Positions 16,494 through 25,300 of a stretch of 40,543 bases of DNA are shown here, piece after piece. The first letter of the stretch is position 1; each line of letters starts with the position of its first letter. A model generated the notes under the pieces. That model was given only the letters and a program-made list of their open reading frames with translations. It was not told where the DNA came from and made no database searches. Source of the stretch: Thermoplasmatota archaeon (lineage in GTDB: Archaea > Thermoplasmatota > E2 > DHVEG-1); the NCBI GenBank assembly GCA_030619765.1, contig JAUXAU010000022.1, positions 1-40,543 on the forward strand, given 5' to 3'. The position numbers and the translations under genes were made by a program.

Positions 16494-18029
16494 ATGTTCG
16501 AAAAGATACTAGTTGCTAATAGGGGAGAAATTGCGCTTCGGGTCATGAGGACCTGTATGGAGATGGGGATTGCTACTGTCGCGATCTACTCTGACGTAGA
16601 CAAGAACGCGCTTCACACACGTTACGCAGATGAGGCGTACCATGTCGGCCCAAGTCCCTCCCTTCAAAGCTATTTGAACGCTAACAAGATTATAGAAATA
16701 ACAAAAGAAACAGGGGCGGAGGCAATTCATCCGGGCTATGGATTTTTAGCAGAAAATTCAGAGTTTGCCTTTAAATGTGAGGAAAACAGTATCGTTTTCA
16801 TAGGGCCGGATTACTGGGCAATGGCAAAGGCTGGCGATAAGATAGCTTCACGTAAATTTGTAAAAAAGGAAGGCATCCCAATTACTCCTGGGAGCGGCGA
16901 AGCTGTGGAAGATGATGATGCATTGGAAATTGCCAAGGAAATAGGTTTTCCTGTGATTTTAAAATCTTCAGCTGGCGGTGGCGGAATAAGCATGGGAGTG
17001 GTGGAAAACAAAGAGGATCTTTTGAATAAGCTCGAAATCGCTCGTTCTTCCTCGCTTTCAGCCTTCGGCAACCCCAACATTTTTATCGAAAAATACCTGA
17101 CTAAACCAAGACATATTGAATTCCAGATATTGGCAGATAGACATGGTAATATTATTCATCTTGGAGAAAGAGAGTGCTCAATTCAAAGAAGATTCCAGAA
17201 GCTGATAGAAGAGGCTCCTAGCATCGTGGTTGATGAAAAAACAAGGAGTGAGATAGGTGAAAGGGCAGTAAAGATAGCTAGATTGGCGGAATATACGAAT
17301 GCAGGAACAATTGAGTTCCTCTACGATGGAAAAGAATTCTATTTCAATGAGGTGAACGCGAGATTACAGGTTGAGCATCCTGTTACAGAGATGATAACAG
17401 CTAAGGATTTGGTCAAGGACCAGATAAAAATAGCTGCAGGAGAGGTACTAGATTATTCACAGAAAGATATTCAATTTAAAGGTTGGGCAATGGAATGCAG
17501 GATAAACGCAGAAGATCCTTACAACAACTTTCTACCCTCCCCTGGTACAATAACCCGCTACGAGCCACCTGGTTCGATTGGGACTAGAATTGATTCAGGG
17601 CTTGTGGTCGGATCTGAGATTCCAACCTTTTATGATTCTCTGTTTGCAAAGGTCATTGTCTGGGGAGATACAAGGGAAACAGTCGTTGAGAGAATGAAAA
17701 GAGCATTGAGAGAGATGCGGGTCGAGGGTATTGAAACAAATATCCCGTTTCATTTGAAGGTACTTGAAGATAAATCTTTCAAGAAGGGAGATATTGATAC
17801 GACGTTTATAAATCGAAAAGGAATCATTGATAAACTGAGTAAAGAAGGTGAGGAACATAGAGTCGAAATGACAAGAACAGTCGCTGTTGTTTCAGCAGCT
17901 CTCGCTCTATCAGAAGAAGGAATAACTAATTATCTAAAGGTTAATAAAAAAGTCAATGAAGTTCAACCAGTTAGTAAATGGAAAATGGCTGGAAGGTATA
18001 ACCAACTTGCTCGGAGGCCAAAGCGATGA
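16494..18029 (+). CDS. Biotin carboxylase subunit of the propionyl-CoA carboxylase
   Basis: The product has 511 residues. MFEKILVANRGEIALRVMRT opens the biotin carboxylase N-domain. FIEKYLTKPRHIEFQILADR, ERECSIQRRFQKLIEEAPS and the catalytic EVNARLQVEHPVTEMITAKD follow. The glycine-rich ATP-grasp loop reads AGGGGISMGVV rather than the common AGGGGxGMRVV seen in the other carboxylase in this window. This may be a lineage trait. The ATG at 16494 is preferred to the GTG at 16485 because it gives the standard N terminus. It lies five bases after the upstream stop. The C-terminal extension (about 450-511) resembles that of the first carboxylase (KWKMAGRYNQ versus WKRVGRWRM), which suggests a common holoenzyme architecture. 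Confidence 0.92.
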   Translation: MFEKILVANRGEIALRVMRTCMEMGIATVAIYSDVDKNALHTRYADEAYHVGPSPSLQSYLNANKIIEITKETGAEAIHPGYGFLAENSEFAFKCEENSIVFIGPDYWAMAKAGDKIASRKFVKKEGIPITPGSGEAVEDDDALEIAKEIGFPVILKSSAGGGGISMGVVENKEDLLNKLEIARSSSLSAFGNPNIFIEKYLTKPRHIEFQILADRHGNIIHLGERECSIQRRFQKLIEEAPSIVVDEKTRSEIGERAVKIARLAEYTNAGTIEFLYDGKEFYFNEVNARLQVEHPVTEMITAKDLVKDQIKIAAGEVLDYSQKDIQFKGWAMECRINAEDPYNNFLPSPGTITRYEPPGSIGTRIDSGLVVGSEIPTFYDSLFAKVIVWGDTRETVVERMKRALREMRVEGIETNIPFHLKVLEDKSFKKGDIDTTFINRKGIIDKLSKEGEEHRVEMTRTVAVVSAALALSEEGITNYLKVNKKVNEVQPVSKWKMAGRYNQLARRPKR

Positions 18030-18550
18030 GATTCGACCTTTTTATTGATGGAAAAGCCTACAACGTGGAAGTTGGTATAGGTAAGACTATAACTATCGAA
18101 GTGGAAGGAAAAACATTTCAAGCAGAGACAAAAAAGACTGGTAAGGGATTGACTGTTAATGTAGAAAAAAAGGAATTTCTTGTGCGATTTGAAGGGGCAT
18201 ATATATCAATCGATGGTCATAAACATGCAGTTGAGGTTCGAAATCTGAGACGTGGAAGGCTATCCTGGTATAACGCTACAGAGGAAACAGAAGACATAAA
18301 GGTTGGAAAACCAGCTTATAAGATGTCTGGCGGAGAAGGTATAATTCATCCACCGATGCCAGGGAGAGTAATTTCAATCAAGGTAAAAGAAGGCGATTCT
18401 GTTAAAATAGGGTCTCCACTTCTGGTGTTGGAGGCTATGAAGATGCAGAATGAGGTAATATCTAACTTAGATGGTGTTGTTCGTGAGATTAGGGTTTCAG
18501 AGGGTGACTTGGTCGAATCTGGAGATGTTTTAGTTGTAATAGGAAACTGA
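18026..18550 (+). CDS. Biotin carboxyl carrier protein of the propionyl-CoA carboxylase
   Basis: The product has 174 residues. The biotinyl domain occupies residues 105-174 with EAMKM at 136-140 (Lys139). Residues 1-80 form a beta-rich docking domain (FDLFIDGKAYNVEVG, VEKKEFLVRFEGAYISIDGH) similar in plan to the carrier of the other operon. The ATG overlaps the biotin carboxylase TGA as ATGA, with a CGGAGG Shine-Dalgarno ten bases upstream, so the two are translationally coupled. This is the last gene of the three-gene operon. The next gene has its own promoter and operator. Confidence 0.92.
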   Translation: MRFDLFIDGKAYNVEVGIGKTITIEVEGKTFQAETKKTGKGLTVNVEKKEFLVRFEGAYISIDGHKHAVEVRNLRRGRLSWYNATEETEDIKVGKPAYKMSGGEGIIHPPMPGRVISIKVKEGDSVKIGSPLLVLEAMKMQNEVISNLDGVVREIRVSEGDLVESGDVLVVIGN

Positions 18551-18603
18551 ACTGAAAAGCTATGAACCACTAATTTCTTGCCAACCTCTGTTAATTTTGT
18601 CGA

Positions 18604-18649
18604 AATACTTATAAGACAGGTGTAATATTACATGTGTAATAGCATGGGG
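18604..18649 (+). promoter_or_regulatory. Promoter with palindromic operator in front of the BlaI-HdrC gene
   Basis: A TATA-like ATACTTATAAGAC (18604-18616) is followed by a perfect 12-bp palindrome, TGTAATATTACA (18621-18632), and a further direct half-site GTGTAAT (18634-18640). Transcription would start near 18636-18640, so the palindrome sits between TATA box and start, the standard position for archaeal repression. GGGGA at 18646-18650 is the Shine-Dalgarno. TGTAAT/ATTACA resembles BlaI/CopY-type operators, whose half-sites contain TACA/TGTA. The first gene encodes a BlaI-type domain, so autoregulation is likely. Confidence 0.65.
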
Positions 18650-18656
18650 AATAAAA

Positions 18657-19430
18657 ATGCTAGGCTCTCTTGAAAAAAGGATCTTATCTGTGTTGCACAA
18701 AGAAAAGAAAATCAATGCTAGAGAAATTTTTAAAGCCCTCAGAGACGAGGGAATGACGATCACATATGTAACTGTTAATACTGTACTATCACGTTTATAT
18801 AAGAGAGGCTTGGTCAACAGAACAACAGAACCGTTTCGCGGCACATTTCGGTATACATATGAATACAAGGACATCAAAGACGAGTTGATCGCCGGTCTTC
18901 TAGGAGATGTGAACCTTCTTTTTGGTGAAGAGGGCATTGACCTTCTGAAGATGAAGCTAGAAGCTGAGAAAGGTCGGGAGCTAGTGGCTGTTGAAGAGAA
19001 GGCTATACCTGTCAGCGGCTCTGCCCCTATGAGAATAAGGCTATCTCGAAATGATGCTCAAAACGCGATTATTAAAAAAATTGAAGATATCAGTGGACAA
19101 AATGTTTTAGCATGCTATCAATGCGGAAAATGTTCTGCCGGCTGCCCTATGGTTACTTTAATGGATTTATTGCCAAACCAGATTATAAGGTTAGTCCAGC
19201 TCGGACAGATCGGTGACGTGCTTAATTCTAAAACCATTTGGCTGTGTGCTTCTTGTTTCTCATGCACTTCAAGATGTCCAAAAGGCGTAGATTTAGCAAA
19301 GGTAATGGAGGCACTCCGGTTATTACTTCTAAGGAAGAGCACAAACTATGTTGAGCCATCGGAATTAGACATCGACGAAAACTTGCCTCAAATAGCACTG
19401 GTTAGTAATCTTAGGAAGACGACGGGGTAG
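18657..19430 (+). CDS. BlaI/MecI-type winged-helix repressor fused to HdrC
   Basis: The product has 257 residues in one unbroken frame. Residues 1-75 read as a penicillinase-repressor-family winged helix (LEKRILSVLHKEKKINAREI, then the recognition helix region TYVTVNTVLSRLYKRGLVNR and an aromatic wing). Residues 76-124 fit the helical dimerisation tail. Residues 125-257 are a complete HdrC, with the typical lead-in IEDISGQNVLACYQCGKC and two [4Fe-4S] motifs: C153/156/159/163 and C197/200/203/207. Both halves have the length of the free-standing proteins. HdrC passes electrons between HdrA and HdrB. Fused to a DNA-binding domain, the clusters could sense redox state and control this operon. 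HdrB starts eight bases downstream. An internal ATG at 19029 would give HdrC alone but has no Shine-Dalgarno. Confidence 0.85.
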   Translation: MLGSLEKRILSVLHKEKKINAREIFKALRDEGMTITYVTVNTVLSRLYKRGLVNRTTEPFRGTFRYTYEYKDIKDELIAGLLGDVNLLFGEEGIDLLKMKLEAEKGRELVAVEEKAIPVSGSAPMRIRLSRNDAQNAIIKKIEDISGQNVLACYQCGKCSAGCPMVTLMDLLPNQIIRLVQLGQIGDVLNSKTIWLCASCFSCTSRCPKGVDLAKVMEALRLLLLRKSTNYVEPSELDIDENLPQIALVSNLRKTTG

Positions 19431-19437
19431 TGAAAAA

Positions 19438-20322
19438 ATGGAGCTATGTTATTATCCGGGGTGTACGTTAAAGACAACGGCCAAAAATTTCGAAGCTCCG
19501 GCCATCGCATCAATGGGGAGCCTAGGCCACAAAATGGTCGAATTGCCCCGTTGGAACTGCTGCGGCACAGTTCATTCGCTGGCAGATGATGATTTGATGC
19601 ATCAACTAGCATCGGTGAGAACCCTCATTAGGGTTTTGGAGACTGGGGCAGATAAGGTCGTAACATTATGCGCGATGTGCTATAACACGCTAAAACAAAC
19701 TAACAGGATAATGTTGGAAGATACTGAAAAGAGAGACCGCATCAACAATTTCATGGATGAGGAAAAAGATTATAGTGGCAACGTTTCTGTGTTGCATCTC
19801 CTGGAATTTTTAAGGGATGAAGTCGGATTCGATGAGATCAAAGACAAGGTTAAGAGGCCATTAGATGGCCTGAAGTTATCCCCATACTATGGCTGTCTTT
19901 TGTTGCGACCAGAAGGCATAGGAATAGATGATATCGAAGCTCCAAGGGTAATGGAGGACCTTATCGAGGCTTTGGGAGGCGAGGCTGTTGAAAGTCCATT
20001 TAAGATCGAGTGTTGCGGCTCATACCACACCGTTGATGATATTGAACCAGTGGTTGAACGAGCAAAAATGATTATTGACGCTTCGGGTACTAGAGGTGCA
20101 GAGGCGATTGTTGTAGGCTGCCCTTTGTGCTTCTTTAATCTAGATTATCGCCAAAGAGATGTTAAGGCGAGATACAAGGAATTCAATTTTATACCTATTT
20201 TTTATTTCACCCAACTTCTAGCTATTGCATTGGGACTTGACGAAAACATATGCGATTTTGGTGAGCATTTTGTAGATCCTAGACCGGTGCTTCTAAACAA
20301 AAATCTAGTTTTGGGCGGGTGA
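19438..20322 (+). CDS. Heterodisulfide reductase subunit B (HdrB)
   Basis: The product has 294 residues with two complete CCG domains. Domain 1 uses C9, C41-C42, C78 and C81, and domain 2 uses C153, C192-C193, C228 and C231. In methanogen HdrB each CCG motif ligates a noncubane [4Fe-4S] cluster that cleaves the CoM-S-S-CoB disulfide. In non-methanogens the equivalent protein acts on an unknown disulfide or as an electron outlet. All ligands are intact, so catalysis is plausible. It follows the HdrC fusion by seven bases, and its stop overlaps a GTG of the next frame. The arrangement HdrC-HdrB-HdrA is canonical. Nothing else in the window suggests methanogenesis. Confidence 0.93.
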   Translation: MELCYYPGCTLKTTAKNFEAPAIASMGSLGHKMVELPRWNCCGTVHSLADDDLMHQLASVRTLIRVLETGADKVVTLCAMCYNTLKQTNRIMLEDTEKRDRINNFMDEEKDYSGNVSVLHLLEFLRDEVGFDEIKDKVKRPLDGLKLSPYYGCLLLRPEGIGIDDIEAPRVMEDLIEALGGEAVESPFKIECCGSYHTVDDIEPVVERAKMIIDASGTRGAEAIVVGCPLCFFNLDYRQRDVKARYKEFNFIPIFYFTQLLAIALGLDENICDFGEHFVDPRPVLLNKNLVLGG

Positions 20323-20330
20323 AAGAGAGA

Positions 20331-22286
20331 ATGAAGCGAATAGGAGTATTCGTCTGTCATTGTGGCCTTAATATTGCGGAAACGGTTGATATTAAAAAGG
20401 TGGTTGAGGTCATAAGCAAACATCCAAGTGTGGCCCATGTTGTGGACTATACGTATATGTGTTCGGATCCGGGCCAGGATATGATCAAGAAAGCCATTGT
20501 GGAGAAAAAATTAGATGGCGTTATTGTCGCTGCCTGCTCCCCTACGCTTCACGAGATTACTTTTAGAAACGCAGTTGCCTCTGCAGGTTTAAACCCATAT
20601 CAATTCGAGAATGCAAATATCAGAGAGCAATGCAGCTGGGTCCATAAAGATAAAAAGACGGCGACTGAGAAAGCAATAGAGATAATAAAAAGCATGATTG
20701 AAAAATTGAAATTAAATCAATCACTTACCGCAATAAACATTCCAATTACCAAAAAGGCACTAGTGATCGGTGGCGGTATTAGTGGCATGCAAGCGGCATT
20801 GGATATAGCTAACAGCGGATATGAAGTTGTTTTGGTAGAGAAGACCTCTTCTATTGGCGGGAGGATGTCACAACTATCTGAAACATTCCCTACTTTGGAT
20901 TGTGCCTCTTGTATACTCACACCCAAAACAGTAGAGGTTGGACATCATCCAAATATAAAACTTCTTACCTATTCAGAGGTGGAAGGGGTAGAAGGATATA
21001 TAGGTAACTTTAAGGTGAAAATTAGGAGGAAGAGCGCCTTCGTCGATTGGGATAAATGCACTGGTTGCGGTCTCTGTTCGGAAAAATGCCCAACTAAGGT
21101 TCCTTCTGAGTTTGAACGCTATATGGGCCCCCGAAAGGCGATTTATATCCCGTTCCCACAGGCAGTTCCAAAAAAACCTATAATCGATAGTGAGAATTGT
21201 ATCTATTTCAAAACAGGCAAATGTAGGCTATGTGAAAAACAATGCCCTACTGGCGCGATAGATTATGATCAGAAAGAAAAATTCATTGAAGAGAATGTGG
21301 GAGTAATTATAGTAGCTACGGGCTATGATCTTCTATCAAAAGAGAATGTTGGTGAATATGGATATGGAAAATACAAAGATGTAATCGATGGGTTACAGTT
21401 TGAGCGATTATTATCTGCCTCTGGCCCAACCTCAGGTGAGATCAAAAGACCCTCAGATGGCAAGATCCCAAAGGAAGTGGTGTTCGTCCAATGTGTTGGC
21501 TCACGGGATCCAGAGCATGGAATGCCATATTGCTCCAAGTTTTGCTGCATGTATACCGCAAAGCATGCTTTGCTCTATAAACATGCAGTTCATGATGGTC
21601 AAGTTTACGTTTTTTATATAGATATTCGCTCGGGGGGAAAAGGCTACGAAGAATTTGTTCAACGGGCTATAGAAAACGAGAAGATACTCTATTTGAGGGG
21701 AAAGGTTTCCAGAATTTTTCAGGATGACAGGGATGATGGCAAGCTTATCGTTTGGGGTGTAGACACGCTTACAGGTAAAAAGATCGAAATCGCAGCAGAT
21801 ATGGTCGTTTTGGCTATGGCTGCAGTTCCAAATGTAGGAGTAAAAGAACTGGCAAAAAAGCTGAAAATATCCACAGATGCCCATGGTTTTATCACTGAAG
21901 CACATCCAAAACTTCGACCCCTTGAAACATTGACTGCTGGAATTTATCTTACAGGTTGTGCTCAGGGCCCAAAGGATATTCCAGAAACAGTAGCCCAGGC
22001 AAGCGGCGCCGCAGCCCGAGCAATCACCATTCTTTCCAAACCAGAATTGGAGCTGGATCCATTAATCGCCGCTGTAGATGAAGAAATATGCACTGGATGT
22101 GGAGTATGTGTAGAGGTCTGTGCATATAAGGCTCGGGAGCTCAACGAAATAACAAAGATCGCGGAGGTTAATGAAGCATTGTGTGTTGGATGTGGCGCTT
22201 GTATTTCAGCCTGTCCTAGCAATGCGTCCATTCATAAAAACTTCACAAAAAAACAGATACTTCGTATGATTGAAGAGGTAATTTAA
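20331..22286 (+). CDS. HdrA, single-module flavoprotein
   Basis: The product has 651 residues, the standard HdrA length. The N-terminal domain begins RIGVFVCHCGLNIAETVD. The FAD-binding thioredoxin-reductase-like domain has VIGGGISG (145-152) and TFPTLDCASC. Ferredoxin motifs lie at C243/246/249/253 and around C290-C305. QCVGSRD and YCSKFCCMYTAK occur mid-protein, and two C-terminal [4Fe-4S] motifs use C587/590/593/597 and C618/621/624/628. HdrA is the electron-bifurcating flavoprotein in Hdr complexes. The ATG at 20331 follows GGTGA (20318-20322) at eight bases and is preferred to the GTG at 20319. It partners HdrB and HdrC upstream. Two further, larger HdrA proteins follow in the same operon. 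Confidence 0.92.
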   Translation: MKRIGVFVCHCGLNIAETVDIKKVVEVISKHPSVAHVVDYTYMCSDPGQDMIKKAIVEKKLDGVIVAACSPTLHEITFRNAVASAGLNPYQFENANIREQCSWVHKDKKTATEKAIEIIKSMIEKLKLNQSLTAINIPITKKALVIGGGISGMQAALDIANSGYEVVLVEKTSSIGGRMSQLSETFPTLDCASCILTPKTVEVGHHPNIKLLTYSEVEGVEGYIGNFKVKIRRKSAFVDWDKCTGCGLCSEKCPTKVPSEFERYMGPRKAIYIPFPQAVPKKPIIDSENCIYFKTGKCRLCEKQCPTGAIDYDQKEKFIEENVGVIIVATGYDLLSKENVGEYGYGKYKDVIDGLQFERLLSASGPTSGEIKRPSDGKIPKEVVFVQCVGSRDPEHGMPYCSKFCCMYTAKHALLYKHAVHDGQVYVFYIDIRSGGKGYEEFVQRAIENEKILYLRGKVSRIFQDDRDDGKLIVWGVDTLTGKKIEIAADMVVLAMAAVPNVGVKELAKKLKISTDAHGFITEAHPKLRPLETLTAGIYLTGCAQGPKDIPETVAQASGAAARAITILSKPELELDPLIAAVDEEICTGCGVCVEVCAYKARELNEITKIAEVNEALCVGCGACISACPSNASIHKNFTKKQILRMIEEVI

Positions 22287-22328
22287 GAAAAATGTGAATA
22301 GTAATTTGAAAAAGGAGAAGAATAACAT

Positions 22329-25300
22329 ATGTCTGCCACCGAAAAAGATGGATCTGCCCTCTTAGTTGAAGGTACCGACGTCTTTAAGAACAAGACCACA
22401 GAGAACATAACACGTCGAGACTCCATCAACAACGGTAACATGATAGGAGCAGTTTTAGTCATAGGGGGCGGCATCTCAGGCATTCAATCGGCTCTCGACC
22501 TCGCCGATGCCGGTTTTAAAGTTTACATCGTGGAGCAGGAACCAAGCATTGGCGGCACGATGCCACAATTGGATAAGACCTTCCCTACGAATGACTGTGC
22601 AATGTGCATCCTCGGTCCAAAGCTGGTGGCCACTGGCAGACACAGAAATATAGAAATCATAAGTAACGCCGAGGTTTCTAGCATCTCGGGAGATGTGGGA
22701 AATTTTCAAGTCATGATCAAAAAACATCCTCGATTTGTCGATCTGGAAAAATGTAACGGATGCGGAGATTGCGTAGAGCATTGCCCCGTTAATGTTTTGT
22801 CAGATTTTGACGAAGGATTGGTTCTTAGGAAGGCGATCTATCAACCATTTCCACAGGCTATTCCGAATGTATTTGCAATAGATAAATCAAAGGATATATC
22901 ACCTTGTAAATTGACATGCCCTGCAGGATTAAATGCCCAGGGTTTTATTGCTCTTGCCTCGCAAGAAAAGTTTGCAGAAGCATATGCGCTCATCAAGGAA
23001 AAAATACCTTTACCTGGCTCTCTTGGAAGGATCTGTTATCACCCATGTGAAACAGAATGTAATCGCAAAGACATTGATGAATCGATTTCGATTTGCAAAA
23101 TACGAAGATTCATCGCCGATTACATATATGATAATCCAAAAGTTCTCGAAGATCATCTTAAAGCAAGAGAGGAGGCAAAAGGAGAAACGGAGCCAATAGA
23201 ATCAGAAAAAAAGAAAAGAGGGAACAACAGAAAGGTCGCTATCATCGGTGCTGGTCCAGCTGGCCTCACTGTGGCATCCGACCTCTCTAGGGCGGGATAT
23301 AGACCAACGATCTTCGAGGCAGAGAAACATAATGGCGGGATGCTCTACTACGGCGTTCCTCAGTATAGGCTGCCAAAGGAATACCTGAATATGGAGATAG
23401 ACCGGTTAATTAAGGAAGATAACATCGAGATTAAAAACAATAAGAGATTCGGAAGGGATTTCGATCTAAAAGATCTAAAAAAGCAAGGTTTCAAGTCGAT
23501 CTTTATCGCCATAGGGGTGCAGAAGGGACGTTCCCTTGGAGTCGAGGGCGAGGAGAATAAATCTGTTCTTCAGGGTGTGGAATATCTGAGGGATTTAAAC
23601 AGCGATGAGATCCCAAAGGATCATTTTAAGGATAAGAGGGTCCTGGTCATCGGTGGAGGAAATGTAGCCATGGACTCCGCCCGTACCGCAAAGAGACTCG
23701 GGGGCGATGTTACCATCATATATAGACGAACAATAATTGAAATGCCTGCGAGTGAGGAGGAGACAGTCCAGGCCCAGGAGGAAGGCATTGCTTTCAAATT
23801 CTTAACAAGCCCGTTGAAGGTAGTAACCAGGGCAAAAGATATATGTTTAAGATGCGTGAAAATGGAGCTAGGAGAGCCTGATGCTAGCGGAAGAAGAAGG
23901 CCTATTGAAATAAAAGGTTCCGAGTTCGATATCAGTACTGATATTGTAATCATCGCCATTGGACAAGAAATCGAGGAACAGCCATTAGAGAAAAACTCCG
24001 TTAAATTGGGTGACAGGAGATTGATCGATGCCGATCCTATAACATTTCAAACCTCTCAAGAGGGCGTGTTTGCAGGCGGGGATGCAGTGACTGGTCCGGC
24101 CTCCGCGGTGGAGGCAATAGGTGCAGGGCATGAGGTGGCGATATCCATTGATAGATACCTCAATAGCGAAGATCTGCGGGAAGGTAGAGAGAAAGAAGAA
24201 AACGAAAAGGCAGGGATACCTCCTGAAACGCCTCGGTTTCCGAAACAACGTGAGCGCCCCTCCCATCTAGCACCTGAAGATAGGATAAAATCTTTTGATG
24301 AGGTGGAGGGTGGCTTTAGCAAAGAGCAAGCGGTTTGTGAGGCCCAACGATGTATAAATTGTGCAGGTTGCTGTGAGTGTCTTCAGTGCGTTGAGCATTG
24401 TGGGAGAGACGCCATTGATCATAATCAGGTAGAGATGATAGAAACCATAAATGTGGGCTCAGTAATCATTTCTCCTGGTTTCGACAAATATGTACCGTCC
24501 AAGGGTGACAGCTATGGATACAAGGTCTATCCCAATGTCTTAACGAGTATCGAATTTGAACGCATGCTTTCAGCATCTGGCCCATATAAAAGTCATATAC
24601 AGCGTATTTCTGACGGTGAACCTCCCAAAAAGATCGCGTGGTTGCAATGCGTTGGCTCTAGGGATGAAAGTTGTGATAGACCTTATTGCTCAGCTGTCTG
24701 TTGTATGTATGCGACGAAGGAGGCAGTGATTGCAAAGGAGCATCAACCTGGGGTTGAAACACATATTTATTTCATGGATATGCGCTCGTTTGGAAAGGAT
24801 TTTGAAAAATATTATAACCGAGCAAAAGACGAGCAAGGTGTGGTTTATCGTAGATGCCGCATTCCTAGGGTGGAACAGGACAGGGAGACAAAAAACCTTA
24901 GAATCCGGTATGTAGATGATGACGGTAAAACTAAACAAGAAACCTATGATATGGTTGTGTTATCAGTAGGATTGCAACCGTGTGAGTCACTCGGGGACCT
25001 CAGTAAAATTCTAGAAGTTAATCTAAATCAATATGGTTTCATTGAAACAGATCCGTACCTACGGGTACTAACATCAAGAAAGGGAGTCTATACATCTGGA
25101 ACAGCAACTGAACCTAAAGACATTCCTGAGAGTGTTACACAGGCTTCGGCTGCCGCAGCAGGAGTGGCAAAAGATATAGCCGATGTCAGAGGGACAGAAA
25201 TCCTAGAAAAGGAGTATCCCGAGGAGAGGGATATAAGCAATGAACTCCCAAAAATAGGTGTTTTTGTTTGTCATTGCGGTATAAACATCGCCGGCGTTGT

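Noticed and set aside
18657..19430. BlaI-HdrC fusion as an artefact of two adjacent genes
   Set aside because: The frame is continuous with no stop, and the internal ATG at 19029 has no Shine-Dalgarno. I kept the fusion but recommend checking the junction reads.
19438..20322. Evidence of methanogenesis
   Set aside because: HdrB is present, but no Mcr, Mtr or other methanogenesis genes occur, and Hdr-like complexes are common in non-methanogens.
21501..21905. Long antisense frames inside the Hdr genes, such as this 134-residue one
   Set aside because: They are shadows of high-confidence coding sequence, rich in Cys/His/Ser, with no domain or ribosome-binding site.
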